Shown here one piece after another: positions 22,038 to 32,587 of a stretch of DNA of 64,000 bases. The notes beneath the pieces were generated by a model. It was not told where the DNA came from and did no database searches. It saw nothing but the letters and a program-made list of their open reading frames with translations. This DNA is from Trichomonas vaginalis G3 (lineage: Eukaryota; Parabasalia; Trichomonadida; Trichomonadidae). Each line of letters begins with the position of its first letter. The first letter of the stretch is position 1. Location of the stretch: NCBI RefSeq assembly GCF_026262505.1, contig NC_067206.1, positions 18,497,319-18,561,318 of the forward strand, in the 5' to 3' direction. Made by a program: the position numbers and the translations under genes.

Positions 22038-23725
22038 TTAAATTTCATACTGATCTTCGATTCCAATTTGTGAATTGATATCATTAACAATTGAATTCCA
22101 ATTATCAATAACTTCGTATAATGAATTTTCACTGCAGATTTTATCAATATACTCCAGTACTTCTGTCATTAAATCACCTTCAACGCCATGACTGGACCAA
22201 AAGATGATTGCATTCTGTCTTATACTTGTCATTGTTTCAAATGAAGTAACCAATGTATTCAACTCTTTCAATAAAGGTAAAAGATACATCTCTCTTTTTT
22301 TCAATAAGTTTGAAAGATGTTGTATTTTTGATTGTATTTCTGTCATTTGTTTATCATAATTTGATATTTCGGGAATTTCACAATTTCTTGGTGGAAGGAC
22401 AATTTGATGTAAATTAAATCTTGTTGAATGCGGAGAAAGTAATTTTCTTTGACTCGATTTAATAAAAGAAAAAAAACTTGTCAATTGCTAAATTTTTCAC
22501 ATTTCCAAATTCATAGTATTTAAAATTTTTGAACAAACACTCTGATATATTATTAACAAGAGTCAATGAATCTTCCTTGAATGCAGAAATCCATTGTTCC
22601 TTATGTTAGCCCATTGTCTTTGGAAATAGTTATTGAAATCATCATAAGGCAAAATCAATTTTATTATTTTTTCATATAACTGATTAGCATTTTCCATATT
22701 CATAGGCATTGTGTAGCAGAGGATATTCATATATTTATCCACATCGGCCCTGATATTTTCGTCTGGAATTCTGTATAAGTTCTTACGAAGTGCCCTCATC
22801 ACATGGAGGGCACACCAAAAGATATTACATTCTTGAAATGTATTATGTATTGAATTAAAGATTTGGAGGGCACAATCTGACATAAAGTTGGATGGAGTTC
22901 TTTCAAACCATTCAAAAAACTTGATCAAACATTTTGAGATAGAAGTTTCATTATCTTGTTTTACAATAAAATAACAAAGTGGAATGACATGAGTCTTTTC
23001 AAACTTACAAGTAATGATATATAAAACAAGTTTTTCAAATAATATTTTGAAAGTAGAGTCGATATGGTACATCCTAGGCTCTTCATATAACAAATCCTTG
23101 ATACGACAATCTCCATATACAAAGAGAAAATCAACTGGATTATCTACATCATCGATTTCATGATATAATAAATCTTTGGCTGAAGGAGTGTTTATTTTTT
23201 CGCTTTTATATTTGTTAACAACATCAAGAAAGTTTCCATAGTGATTACTGCCTTTCGGCATTTGCAAAATCTTTTCTGTGAGTTCCTTTTGAGTTGCCGA
23301 AGAGTATTTTCATCATAAGAAAAGAAAACATAGTTATTAATAAAAGGAATATTGAGAGCTTGATATGAACAAGAAATTGCATCAGCAACTTTACCACCAC
23401 TAATAAAATACTGTTGAAGATAAGGTCTGAGAAAAATACTCTTTGGTGAATATTTAAAAGACGGTGGTTCACCAACATGATTATGAAAATGATGTCCATT
23501 TACAAATCTGTATTGATTAGATTTCATTTCAAAGGTAAAGTTAGCACTACAACTTCCCCATCTACAGTAATGTCTAATAATTGTTACTCCATCTGAATTC
23601 AAATGCGAATCTTTCCGATAATTGCAGTTAGCACGCATCTCTGCTTGAACTCCATATTGAAGATAATGAATGAAATCAATATATTGTTTTGTATCAGCAA
23701 GGGGTGCAGGAACGGATTGATTCAT
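22038..23725 (-). pseudogene. MULE transposase of MULE 3 (decayed)
   Basis: An N-terminal FLYWCH/WRKY-like zinc finger (HYCRWGSCSANFTFEMKSN with HHFHNH) binds element ends. The MULE DDE domain follows: YHIDSTFKIL (first Asp), a FMSDCALQIF segment with the second Asp, and FWCALHVMRAL, the family's CxxH signature. The C-terminal 150 residues form a helical tail (QSKIQHLSNLLKKREMYLLPLL). The first frame runs 23725-23192 and the second starts near 23267, so one frameshift separates finger and catalytic core. An in-frame stop follows at 22563, before the tail. The element is therefore not autonomous. Confidence 0.8.
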
Positions 23726-23830
23726 TTAAAAAATGAAAAAAGTGAGAATTGTAAATAATTAAGGTTAATATTGAATAAATAATACATCAAACTAGTTTTA
23801 GAGTTGATAGTAAGAAGCGAAGAACAGTAC

Positions 23831-24269
23831 CAGTAAGATACAGCAGTAGTAGCTGCTTCATGCTGCATTGTGTATTGTTGAATAATTTGAAGTAGTGGTT
23901 TTTGAAATCAGCACCCCTATGAGAGCGCTGGCGACCGAAACACCACTAGTAAGATTGTGTATTAGAAACTGCTTCATGCTGTGTTGAGTAAGCTTCGATG
24001 CCTTTGTAGGATAGCTTTCTGAGAGCGAAACAAGATAGTGTTGAAAAAAAAGTTTTGAAAATCTGAGAGACTGTGCAAGAGCCAACGACCAAAACTACCA
24101 GTAAGATACAGCAGTAGTAGCTGCTTCATGCTGCATTGTGTATTGTTGAATAATTTGAAGTAGTGGTTTTTGAAATCAGCACCCCTATGAGAGCGCTGGC
24201 GACCGAAACACCACTAGTAAGATTGTGTATTAGAAACTGCTTCATGCTGTGTTGAGTAAGCTTCGATAT
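23831..24269 (+). repeat. 268-bp tandem repeat in MULE 3
   Basis: A complete unit at 23831-24098 and a partial second unit at 24099-24269. Both begin CAGTAAGATACAGCAGTAG and contain CTGCTTCATGCTG. The copies are nearly identical. It has no coding signal. Confidence 0.85.
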
Positions 24270-24567
24270 CTTTATCAGACCACCTTTAAATTAACCACTC
24301 ACATTCTCACTGTGGTCCATCTAAAATTTGTAAACTTTATGACATAAAATTATATTATATGCAGGATCCCACCTATTACTTAATCTTTTTGGAATAAATG
24401 TTTTATAATATTTATCGATTGATTGTAATTTTTTGTATAAAAAAAGTTTTTTTATTTATATTAAAAATATATTCGGTTAATGATATTATCTTATAATTTG
24501 TAAATAAATCTAGTAATAAAATAACTTTAATAGTTGGTGTCACTTTTTCGAAAATTCTGGTTTTTTC

Positions 24568-24657
24568 TTATTTTCTTTTCAAAAAATTCCTTAAGAAACA
24601 AAAATAAATAATTTAATTTATTAAACATTATCTGCTGGTGAAGCAATTTAGCCGGAG
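24568..24657 (+). repeat. Right copy of the 90-bp perfect direct repeat flanking MULE 3
   Basis: Identical over 90 bases to 21065-21154. It contains the 3' end of gene A, including a likely stop at 24621-24623. Confidence 0.95.
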
Positions 24658-24979
24658 TTCCTGTTGCATGGTATTTCAAACCATCTTCTGGACACCAAGT
24701 CCAGTAAGTTATCCTTGTAAACCACATCTGAGGTGGTGCAACATCTCGAACAGAACAGTATACATCAGCTTCAGGTTTAGTAAGAATTGGATTTGCTTGC
24801 AATCTGATACTAACTTGGTTATTCATTGTTTCTAAACCATCAAAGAAGACACTTCCACCATCCCTCATAACAGGTATGGTACAAATAAATGATGTTTGAT
24901 CTTTCCATGGCGCAAGCGTTTTCTCTGGAGTACTTCTCTCTCGTGTTAAGCTATCTTCATATTCTTCTGTACATTCATT
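24621..24979 (-). pseudogene. Gene A: 3' part of an unidentified beta-rich protein
   Basis: About 110 readable codons: RERSTPEKTLAPWKDQ, FICTIPVMRDGGSVFFDGL, NNQVSIRLQANPIL, PPQMWFTRITYWTWCPEDGL, HATGTPA. It is rich in strands and aromatic residues; a jelly-roll or other beta-sandwich end is conceivable, but I recognise no family. The 5' end is cut at 24979 by rve transposon 2. The 3' end was separated from gene B by MULE 3. Gene B would follow about 80 bases downstream in the same direction, so A and B could form a unit. It is broken. Confidence 0.5.
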
Positions 24980-25347
24980 TGTTTTGCACGTAAACTCGGT
25001 TCACTTCACCTCACCTCACTTTTCTCATTTTAAACCAATTTCCTTATATTTACTCTTAAATAATATATGAAAACTATTTTCACTATATAAAATAATTTCT
25101 CCAAGTTTACATTTTATTCATTTTTCTATTTAATATATATTCGATAATTGCAGGATAATACTACAATCATGCATAAAAATCCCAAATATTGAAATGCTAT
25201 AATTCAAATGATTCGTTAAATTATTCTGATTTTCATAAATTTGCTTCTAAAATCATATATTTATATCAAATATTTTCAAAGTCTAAAATCAAAATTCTGA
25301 GATTACTATTTAAAAATTGAGAAGATATGTAAATTTGAGAATAATTA

Positions 25348-25706
25348 ATGAAAAGAAGACCTCCAGAACTAGATAGTGATGATGATGTCGAGGACTTGCT
25401 TGACGATCGGTTATTGAGAAAGCATCCAGAAATAAGCGAAGAAGATTATATTAATTCGTATAATAATTATATTAAAAATAAAAAATCAAAAGATCAAGCA
25501 GCAAAAGAATTACATATAAGTCGAAAGACTTTAGAAGCGGCATGGAGGAAATATCATTTAATACCAAAAACAGAAGGTAGGCCAAAATTACAAGTTAATG
25601 ATGAATATTTAGATGAAATATTGGCAAAAAAAGCAGAATATGATATCGGCTATAAAAAAATAAAAGAGTCATATGGTGAGAAATATGATGCAACATATTC
25701 ACAAAC
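25348..25706 (+). pseudogene. rve transposase of transposon 2, N-terminal part
   Basis: Acidic N-terminus (DSDDDVEDLLDDR) followed by a helix-turn-helix (SKDQAAKELHISRKTLEAAW) and the linker KAEYDIGYKKIKESYGEKYDATYSQT. It aligns with the N-terminal half of the transposon 1 protein (FDVGYKHIKDSYF). The frame runs into the end of MULE 2 at 25707. Start taken at the first ATG, giving a longer acidic leader than transposon 1. Confidence 0.8.
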
Positions 25707-26498
25707 GAGATATAAAAATTGCTCACATTTGCTCACATTTTGGCACTTTTTTGTACGTTTGTCAAAAAATTATGAGGAAGATCTCACAAAAATAGTCAAA
25801 ATGTGAGCAAATTTTGAGAAGTGCTCACATTTTGACATACGATTATTTTCATACGTTTTTTTTGATGAATTCTAATAAAACTTCATTACCACTTTCAGAA
25901 CGAAGCGTAACTTTTCAGGACGTAACGCTCTATCATGTGTAGTGACATATTATTCAAAAAAACTCAGATTGCTTATCTTATAATAACAATTTCATTAGAA
26001 AAAATGCACGATTTCACGCTAAAACTTTGAAGCAATTCTTAAATTCGGATAAAAAACGATATGTATTACACTTTAAACTTCAAAAAATAGTTCAAAATTT
26101 AGACTTAGTTTATCTTAACAATATAGCAGATTTTAAGCCGAACAAGTAGGAGTAATAGAAATAGCTCTTGAAAATAATTACAATTAGTAATATGTAAGTC
26201 AAAGTTCGAGTATTCTAATAAATAAACGTTCCGGATTTTCTTTACTACAAGAATCAATACTTAATATATAGAAGCAACAGTAAAAACTTATTAGAGATTC
26301 AAAAAGAAAGTTGACTAAAGAGAATCTTTTTATATAAGTAATTTTATTTTTTTGAAATACGAGATCGAATAAACATGTATTTTATTTTATTACTATAATA
26401 ATACGTTTTTACATAGTAAGAAAGTTTAGAGACTGAAATGAAATTAAAAATTGAGAAAAAAATAAAGCTTTTCTATAAAAATTCATATTAATATTTAT
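25707..26498 (+). repeat. Left TIR of MULE 2
   Basis: About 790 bases repeated in inverse orientation at 34243-35022. It contains subterminal direct and inverted TGCTCACATTT boxes at 25719-25740 and 25797-25840, plausible transposase-binding sites. Between 26499 and 26901 I see no gene. Confidence 0.9.
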
Positions 26499-26901
26499 TT
26501 GATTGAGTTAAAGTTATCCAATTTATTTGGTTCAGTTTAAAATTATTTGTATTTAAAATATTTTAGAAATATTTACAATAATATTCATATAATTATCGAT
26601 TAAATCGTTGCAGAAAGTAAAATGATATAATTTGCTATATTTAGAATTTAAGAAATTTTAAATGGTGAAAAAAATAGAAAAAATATGAAAAAATAGACAA
26701 AATATTGGAGACTTCTAATTAAGAATGAAAGACTTGTCATTATTCTGGAATTCATAGCATGAAGATATTGTAAGGTACATTATGTATATATATACATCTT
26801 TCCATCAAATAATCTTCAATCTACTTATAAAAAATATTAAAAAAATCATAAAAATGTTTATTATAATAACGATAAAGTTGAATAGAAATCAATTTTACAT
26901 A

Positions 26902-29361
26902 TTATTGAAATAAATCATCTTCGGCAATTTCAATGTTTTCTATCTTTTCATTTTTTGTTTCTTCTAAATTTATTTGAATGTCATCAAGTATTTGATCACT
27001 TGACATATACCTTTCAATTTCAATATCTCTGAAATCAATTCCAGAATGTTTGGACAAATCCTTATATTTTTTCATTATATCCTCAGGAATTAATGATATT
27101 TCCAGACCAAAATGCTCTTCAAATAACTGAATCTCTTCATTTATTTTTTTCAATTTAATGAAATACGACTGTTTATGATCACTTGTGTTTTTATCTGCCC
27201 GTGCATATCGATGCAAAATCGCTAAATCCACTTTCATTAAAGTGTGTACCGTCTTTAAAATTGTGGGATGTGAATATACAATATTTGTATTTAACACTTT
27301 GTTGTACGATTCTACGCCATTATTAGAATAAATATTGTCGAATACTTTGAGCTTGCTGATTGAATTATAGCTTGTGCTCCATGTTTTAATAAAGTATTTT
27401 GCAAATTCATTTGTATCTTGAATGCATTTAATTTTATTACAAACCAAATCAAAAACTTCTTCTGGCATGAATGGAGAAGCGCATAATAACTTTAAAAGAA
27501 TTTTATTGTTAAGATCTTCTGGATCACATTTTTTCTTGAAATTCTTAACTAATGCTGCAATAAAGTGATATATGCATCCAGTCAATATGGTTTGCTCTCC
27601 TTTTCTTTTATAAATTGAGCCTTGAAGTGCTTTTTCGAAATCAGTTGTTATAACATCAAATGTTGATAAAGGAATTTTAATATCAGTATCATACTCCATA
27701 ATACTAAATACTCTTTGATAATCAGTTTCTGTTCTTCCCGTCATGATTATATGTAAAAACGGTAGATACAGTTGAGTTGCTTGGTCAAAAATTAACAAAT
27801 TTAATAATTGGCCATTCATTATTGATACAGGAACGACTTTGAAGGTTCCATCAATAAAACAATGTGATGAATACCGTGCAACTCGAATGAAACGTTCCAA
27901 TCCAAAAAAATAATAGGCATTATCATTTTTTGTGCTTTGGGTAATAAAATATGATCTTTGATTAAAAAATTCTAACATTTCATTAATAAGATCAATCTCT
28001 GATTTTGATTTGACAGGATGAACTTCATAATACAGCTGTTGGACTTTCTTCTCTGATATCTGAATGAAATTAGTAGACTGGGCTTGATTACAGTCATATA
28101 TCAGTTGATTTGCATACTTTCTTGTTTCTGATATCGTTGCGGTTGGATTTTTGACAACATAATCTTGAACTTGAGATTCAATATCATAGTTCATTGGATT
28201 TGTTCCTTTAATTATTTGAGATTGTTTTGCAGGTCGGCAGTTATGAAGTTTACTGTCTGGTTTTTCTTCAGGAGAAATATTTAATTTCTCATCAAAGACT
28301 TTTACATGCATACAAAAGTTGCATCTAGGTTTATATCCGCAATAATAAATAATTTCTAAATAATTATTATGAGCATTGTAACGTTGAAATCTCAAAGGAT
28401 GACCATTTGTATATATGGTTAATGAATATTTAATACGTGCGGATTGGGAAATTGAAAATGTATGATAAGTCCTCAGAATATTTTTGATTCTTTTTCGGTG
28501 AATCTCTTTATTTTTATCATCAAAAGATTGATAATTAGGAATAAGTTCAATGCAAGCTTTATTAACGATAATAGATTGTTTATGCGTTGAAAAATTATTT
28601 TGGTAATCATAAGCAAAATTTGGCACTAGATGTGTATTTTGTAAATCTGTTAATGGAGGATTATCGGTTAAATGATTAGAAATTTGGGAAGAATAAGAAG
28701 CAGTTTCATTAGGTAGTGAGGATTGATGCTGAGGGATTTGACGCTGAATATCCGAATTTATTGTTGCATTTTGTCTTTGATTTGTGTTTGAAGGAGTGAC
28801 TCCACTTATTGTTGCATTTTGTCTTTGATTTGTGTTTGGAAATGAAACTGCATTTATTGTTGCATTTTGTCTTTGATTTGTGTTTGGAGGAGAAACTCCA
28901 CTTATTGTTGCATTTTGTCTTTGATTTGTGTTTGGAAATGAAACTGCATTTATTGTTGCATTTTGTCTTTGATTTGTGTTTGGAAATGAAACTGCATTTA
29001 TTGTTGCATTTTGTCTTTGATTTTGTTTGGAAATGAAACTGCATTTATTGTTGCATTTTGTCTTTGATTTGTGTTTGGAAATGAAACTGCATTTATTGTT
29101 GCATTTTGTCTTTGATTTGTGTTTGAAATGAAACTCATTATTGTTGCATTTTGTCTTTTGATTTGTGTTTGGAAATGAAACTGCATTTATTGTTGCATTT
29201 TGTCTTTGATTTGTGTTTGGAAATGAAACTCGATTTATTGGTTGCTGATATATTTGTCTTTGATTATTGCTGTTTGGAGGAGAACTCACACTTATTGTTT
29301 CATTTTGTCTTATATTTGAATTTTGAGCAGTTACTCCACTTATTGTTTGCAGTTTGTTCAT
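26902..29361 (-). CDS. MULE transposase of MULE 2 (819 residues)
   Basis: Cuts and pastes the element and probably its non-autonomous kin. Residues 1-210: a tandem 16-residue repeat (NQRQNATINAVSFPNT type). About 290-380: an FLYWCH/WRKY-like zinc finger (YYCGYKPRCNFCMHV with HNC). About 500-720: the MULE DDE domain, with HCFIDGTFKVVP (first Asp), MEYDTDIKIPLSTFDVITTD and DFEKALQGSI (second Asp), TGCIYHFIAAL (CxxH) and SNNGVESYNKVL (Glu). The C-terminus is acidic. The catalytic half is open and has all signatures, so activity is conceivable. The N-terminal start is uncertain because repeat indels shift the frame and similar sequence continues upstream. Confidence 0.85.
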   Translation of the reverse strand: MNKLQTISGVTAQNSNIRQNETISVSSPPNSNNQRQIYQQPINRVSFPNTNQRQNATINAVSFPNTNQKTKCNNNEFHFKHKSKTKCNNKCSFISKHKSKTKCNNKCSFISKQNQRQNATINAVSFPNTNQRQNATINAVSFPNTNQRQNATISGVSPPNTNQRQNATINAVSFPNTNQRQNATISGVTPSNTNQRQNATINSDIQRQIPQHQSSLPNETASYSSQISNHLTDNPPLTDLQNTHLVPNFAYDYQNNFSTHKQSIIVNKACIELIPNYQSFDDKNKEIHRKRIKNILRTYHTFSISQSARIKYSLTIYTNGHPLRFQRYNAHNNYLEIIYYCGYKPRCNFCMHVKVFDEKLNISPEEKPDSKLHNCRPAKQSQIIKGTNPMNYDIESQVQDYVVKNPTATISETRKYANQLIYDCNQAQSTNFIQISEKKVQQLYYEVHPVKSKSEIDLINEMLEFFNQRSYFITQSTKNDNAYYFFGLERFIRVARYSSHCFIDGTFKVVPVSIMNGQLLNLLIFDQATQLYLPFLHIIMTGRTETDYQRVFSIMEYDTDIKIPLSTFDVITTDFEKALQGSIYKRKGEQTILTGCIYHFIAALVKNFKKKCDPEDLNNKILLKLLCASPFMPEEVFDLVCNKIKCIQDTNEFAKYFIKTWSTSYNSISKLKVFDNIYSNNGVESYNKVLNTNIVYSHPTILKTVHTLMKVDLAILHRYARADKNTSDHKQSYFIKLKKINEEIQLFEEHFGLEISLIPEDIMKKYKDLSKHSGIDFRDIEIERYMSSDQILDDIQINLEETKNEKIENIEIAEDDLFQ
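28745..29245 (-). repeat. 48-bp tandem repeat coding for a 16-residue unit
   Basis: About ten units of a 48-base repeat with core TTGTTGCATTTTGTCTTTG on the plus strand. Small indels (for example near 29020 and 29130) change the frame part-way. The array is open in two minus-strand frames, so it reads as NQRQNATINAVSFP in some units and KTKCNNKCSFISKH in others. Confidence 0.85.
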
Positions 29362-29519
29362 CTAATAAAATTTGTTCATTCTCCTCCTCTTTGAATTCAT
29401 TGAATTCTTCGGAACTTAAATATCTGTTTAATAGAGAATCCGAGTTTTCGTTGTCTTCATCTTGAAATGGCCAATTCTTTCTTATATTGTTATCTTTATC
29501 ATGAGTTTCTATAGAAAAA

Positions 29520-30116
29520 TCATTTTATCCTTTTTTGTTTACTTTCTTCATCATAATCGAATATCACTATCATTCTCACTATAAGAATCTTCAGCTTCTT
29601 CATTTGGTAAAATTGTCTCATATAATTTATTTTTATTTCCATCTGAAATTGTGTTACTTTATACTCTCCTTCTAACATTTTTTTAATTTCATCAACAGGA
29701 TTGAATACTTCCTGAAGACAATTGAAATTCATGATTTTAATTGCTTCTTCTATTATGTTATTGCTCATATACAACGCAAACTTGGCTGCCCACAATAAAT
29801 TTTCGTCATTTTGTGATATTTGATTAATCTTTTTGTCTTGATCTTCAGAAGTTTTTATCTGTTTACAATCGAATTGAAATAAGTTAAAAGGCTTCTTTTT
29901 TCTTTTAATATTGATAGTAATTTTGTTATTACAGCGCAAATTATCCAGAACACCTAAATTTTTGTTATTTGTTGTTAATTCGAATGTGTTTAGAGGTAAA
30001 CTTAGCTTGTGAGATATATATAAATAAAGTGTTAATGCTTTAACCGCTCTTGGTGGAATGACATATAATTTTGTATCCTTATAAATAAATTTAATGTAGT
30101 TTTCCATTTTTGTCAC
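29520..30116 (-). pseudogene. Upstream frame of MULE 2, possible ubiquitin-like N-terminus
   Basis: 198 codons on the transposase strand. Residues 5-72 (YIKFIYKDTKLYVIPPRAVK, then LPLNTFELTTNNKNLG, NNKITINIKRK) have the strand-helix-strand rhythm and spacing of a beta-grasp, ubiquitin-like fold. This is inference from pattern only. The rest is helical with acidic patches. Between 29361 and about 29700 the coding signal hops between frames (an acidic stretch EDNENSDSLLNRYLSSEEF lies in a third frame), so it may once have been the N-terminal part of the transposase. It starts at the first ATG after an AAAAGTGACAAAA stretch. Confidence 0.5.
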
Positions 30117-30998
30117 TTTTTAAGATCTTACAAAATATAGTTGATTTTTATCACTATTGAAATAAGATAAATAATGTAAGGACTCTAATTTTGTTATAAA
30201 TATGAATGAAAACAGTAAAATGGATAACTTAAATATATAAAAATAAATATTGGAACAAAGCTATAACAAATTTTCATTCTTATTTATAAATTGATAAACC
30301 AAAGTAATACATTTTATTACATTTCGTGTAACATATACTAATATATATATATATATTTTGAGATAATGTATTTATCTGTAAAAATTGTATGTGATCAAAT
30401 TTGATTGATAAATTTATTCAGTAATAATAAATTGCATGTACAATATATTATTGTCTTGCCATTTTTTTGCTCATAATAAAAATCTTTAAAAATGATAACA
30501 ATAAAAGAGTATTAAGTAAAAATTTATACATCCAAAATATATTTCAGTAACAGCATAATACGCCTATGCTAATTTTTAGTTCTTAAATTAAATAGATGTC
30601 CCTAATCCCATAGATATTCACCAAACTTGGCAAATTCTGAACGTGATCTACATATCCCTAGCAAGTAGATCATATTGGTATACGTATCTTGATCAAATAA
30701 AAAGAATATTTGTTGAATAATTTCTGTTCAAATTAAAAGTTCTTCAACTTACGGTAAATCTATCTGCCTTAAAAAGTATTACGATATTATGCAAAGTCAA
30801 TTTTCTCCAAAAAAATATTTGAAGATGATACTTTAAGTATACCAAAAATACAAGAATTTTGAGAGAACTCAATGAATTTTTGTGAAGGTGGAGTTAAATT
30901 GAGAAGATTTTTGGTCAGAGAAAAACAAAATTACTATCTGATAAAATGGTATTAAAATGAAAAAAGTTTAAACAAAGGAAATGAAGAATTTATATTAT
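30117..30998. other. Non-coding interior of MULE 2
   Basis: AT-rich sequence between the transposase genes and the nested insertion. No gene, RNA or clear repeat seen apart from a short TA run near 30340. Confidence 0.6.
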
Positions 30999-32253
30999 TG
31001 TAATAAACAGAAATTCATCAAAAGTGACAGCTCTCAATTTTTTGACATTTGTAAATTCTAAATTGAATGAGAAAAATGAAATAATACTAAGCATAATACA
31101 ATATTCTAGATTTAATTATAATTAGGAAAAAGTTAGTTTTGAGAGTACTTTTCATAGGCATATAGAATGAAATCTTCTGAAAAATAATATCACATAAACT
31201 CATATTATTTTCTAATATATAACTATTTTATATAAAAATCAAATTCAATGATCTTAAAAGCGAAGGATAAACCTCAAAATTTACGAATATAATGAGTGGG
31301 AATATAATGCTTATCTATCATAAAACCATATGAAATATCAATTTTTGCTTTACGCCTAATTTTTGACGACAATTAGCAAAAAATGTTAAATGTTAACACT
31401 CAGTCCATTTGAATATGAAAAATAAAATTGACTTTGATTAAATGTTTTTATTTATCATGCAATTCTTCTTGCGACCAAAGATTTGAATAAAATTTCAAAA
31501 AATAAGATAGCTTAAAAAAATAATGTACGGTAGTGTTTACTAATAGATGAATAGTATATAAATTCTATTAAAATGGATTTGATCCAAAAAAATATAAAAC
31601 CAAAAATAATTGTTATCATTTAAATGAAGAAGTAATTTAAAACGATTTTATTTATGATCAAATTTTATATATTTTTTTGGATCAAATCCATTTTAATAGA
31701 ATTTATATACTATTCATCTATTAGTAAACACTACCGTACATTATTTTTTAAGCTATCTTATTTTTTGAAATTTTATTCAAATCTTTGGTCGCAAGAAGAA
31801 TTGCATGATAAATAAAAACATTTAATCAAAGTCAATTTTATTTTTCATATTCAAATGGACTGAGTGTTAACATTTAACATTTTTTGCTAATTGTCGTCAA
31901 AAATTAGGCGTAAAGCAAAAATTGATATTTCATATGGTTTTATGATAGATAAGCATTATATTCCCACTCATTATATTCGTAAATTTTGAGGTTTATCCTT
32001 CGCTTTTAAGATCATTGAATTTGATTTTTATATAAAATAGTTATATATTAGAAAATAATATGAGTTTATGTGATATTATTTTTCAGAAGATTTTGTGTTC
32101 TTCTTCAAAATTTTATTTTTTATTAAAAAGAATCTTTACAAAATATACATTTACTTTAATTAATATTTAAAAACGTGCTCTATCAAAAGTTCCAAAAATT
32201 CAATATTTTAGCTTTTCTGAGGTGTCACTTTTGATGAATTTCTGTTTACAACA
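30999..32253. mobile_element. Non-autonomous rve family-2 element inside MULE 2
   Basis: A 1,255-base element whose ends read TGTAATAAACAGAAATTCAT (left) and TGTTGTAAACAGAAATTCAT (right, reversed). Flanking TTTATATTAT at 30989-30998 and 32254-32263 is a 10-bp target duplication. Inside are long inverted repeats (about 31190-31590 and 31670-32085) that nearly meet, so almost the whole element can fold. Outer segments match the autonomous copy at 58884-61302 closely. It is an internal deletion derivative without transposase. Confidence 0.88.
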
Positions 32254-32328
32254 TTTATATTATATTAGAATTTAAAGAGTAAATATAAAAGATTGAAAGA
32301 AAGAATAATAATAGGATTCTTGAATGCA

Positions 32329-32520
32329 ACATTTGGAATGATGTTTCCAGCTGTAGATGTGTTAAGCAAAGAGAGATAATGATAGTTTCTTGAGTTTTGA
32401 GTTAAGCTTGTTGTAGATGAGAGAGAAATTTTGACGAGACTGAGGAACTTCATTTGGAATGATGTTTCCAGTTGTAGATGTGTTAAGCAAAGAGAGATAA
32501 TGATAGTTTCTTGAGTTTTT
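32329..32520 (+). repeat. Short tandem duplication (about 122 bp period)
   Basis: Two copies of a segment starting CATTTGGAATGATGTTTCCAG (about 32329 and 32451). The second copy is incomplete. No coding signal. Confidence 0.75.
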
Positions 32521-32587
32521 GCAATTAACCATCCTCAATGACTATTGTTTTAATATAATTTTTAAATTTTTTAAAACTGACATTTTA

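Larger units (their letters stand above)
21155..24567. mobile_element. MULE 3: Mutator-like element between 90-bp direct repeats
   Basis: A 3.4 kb element with short inverted ends of about 31 bases. The left begins GAGTGTGGTAGAATTTACG and the right, reversed, begins GAAAAAACCAGAATTTTCG; both then read AAAAAGTGACAC. It contains a long TATATG-type repeat, a decayed MULE transposase (minus strand) and a 268-bp tandem repeat. The direct repeats at the edges are 90 bases, ten times the usual 8-11 for Mutator-like elements. Either the target was already duplicated or the duplication arose in an unusual way. Confidence 0.75.

Noticed and set aside
21229-22078. Long Tyr/Ile-rich open frames of up to 281 codons in all three plus-strand frames
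   Set aside because: They are the TATATG microsatellite read through; stop codons are simply absent from the repeat.
28809-29036. Plus-strand LHFVFDLCLE repeats
   Set aside because: Reverse-strand reading of the transposase repeat array.
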